5,127 bases of DNA, taken from an uncultured Bacilli bacterium (lineage in GTDB: Bacteria; Bacillota_I; Bacilli_A; RF39; UBA660). A model generated the notes under the pieces. It saw only the letters and a list, made by a program, of their open reading frames with translations. It did not search any database and was not told where the DNA came from. Positions within the stretch are counted from its first letter, which is position 1; each line of letters opens with the position of its first letter. The stretch lies in contig CANPYQ010000071.1 of NCBI GenBank assembly GCA_947588865.1, forward strand, positions 1 through 5,127, written 5' to 3'. Both the position numbers and the translations under genes were made by a program. Shown here piece by piece: positions 5,054 to 5,127 of this stretch.

Positions 5054-5127
5054 GGTTCTATAATAAATAGTGTTGGTGAGAAAACTTGACACTATTTTTT
5101 AATATATAAAAATGAGTCATATCAGAA
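5054..5127 (+). mobile_element. Possible left end of an ISL3-like insertion sequence (cut by window edge)
   Basis: From GGTTCT at 5054 the sequence (GGTTCTATAATAAATAGTG, then TTGGTGAG) resembles, from memory, the GG-starting terminal inverted repeats of ISL3-family elements. A plus-strand terminator hairpin lies just inside, and ATG 5112 opens a frame MSHIR at the edge, which fits the short N-terminus of such transposases. The 8 bp before it, TTTCTTAA (5046-5053), would be the target duplicate. No transposase domain is visible and the ATG lacks a Shine-Dalgarno, so this is a weak inference. Confidence 0.3.
5065..5100 (+). terminator. Plus-strand intrinsic terminator hairpin
   Basis: AAATAGTGT (5065-5073) and ACACTATTT (5089-5097) form a perfect 9-bp stem with a 15-nt loop, and the descending arm runs into six T (5095-5100). 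In the plus direction it could stop transcription from outside entering an insertion sequence. The minus-strand side has only a broken T tract. Confidence 0.55.

Noticed and set aside
5086..5112. TTGACA on the plus strand as a -35 box for the edge ORF
   Set aside because: TTGACA is at 5086-5091, but no -10 box lies 16-18 bp downstream; the TATATA is only 11 bp away. The TTGACA also overlaps the terminator stem.
1..5127. CRISPR arrays, tRNA or rRNA genes, phage genes, toxin-antitoxin pairs
   Set aside because: No regularly spaced repeats, no tRNA cloverleaf with a T-loop, no rRNA motif and no paired small genes were seen on either strand.

Overview
The window is very AT-rich (by eye about a quarter G+C). 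It uses the standard code: TGA is a genuine stop at 420-418 and Trp is TGG. RNase Y, a Gram-positive-type signal peptidase I and the style of the promoters and terminators point to a low-GC Bacillota (Firmicutes) chromosome, probably Clostridia/Tissierellia-like or an uncultured gut relative. No genus can be named from this sequence. Every recognisable gene is on the minus strand, so it reads from right to left.

Layout in transcription order. (1) The right edge, 4863-5127, has no complete gene. It holds a possible end of an ISL3-like insertion sequence, a direct repeat, and a minus-strand terminator that could close a very short transcript. (2) A second minus-strand terminator lies directly upstream of a near-consensus promoter for rny, which encodes the membrane-anchored endoribonuclease RNase Y (4762-3209) and is followed by its own terminator. 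(3) A 348-bp gap carries an extended -10 promoter and a structured leader for rplS (ribosomal protein L19, 2860-2507). L19 is unusually divergent at its C-terminus. (4) A terminator separates rplS from lepB (type I signal peptidase, 2473-1970), so lepB is probably expressed by read-through. (5) A terminator closes lepB. A separate strong promoter (1947-1919) then drives a long coiled-coil protein of unknown function (1893-418). (6) An 82-codon frame without a usable start (394-146) ends 2 nt before the ATG of an inositol monophosphatase-family gene, which runs off the left edge.

Functionally these are mostly housekeeping genes: mRNA decay, translation, and secretion with signal-peptide removal. 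They are organised as short, individually insulated units and not as one operon. At rny, rplS and lepB the stop codon lies inside the terminator hairpin. The parts I could not identify are the coiled-coil protein, the start-less frame and the right-hand intergenic region.
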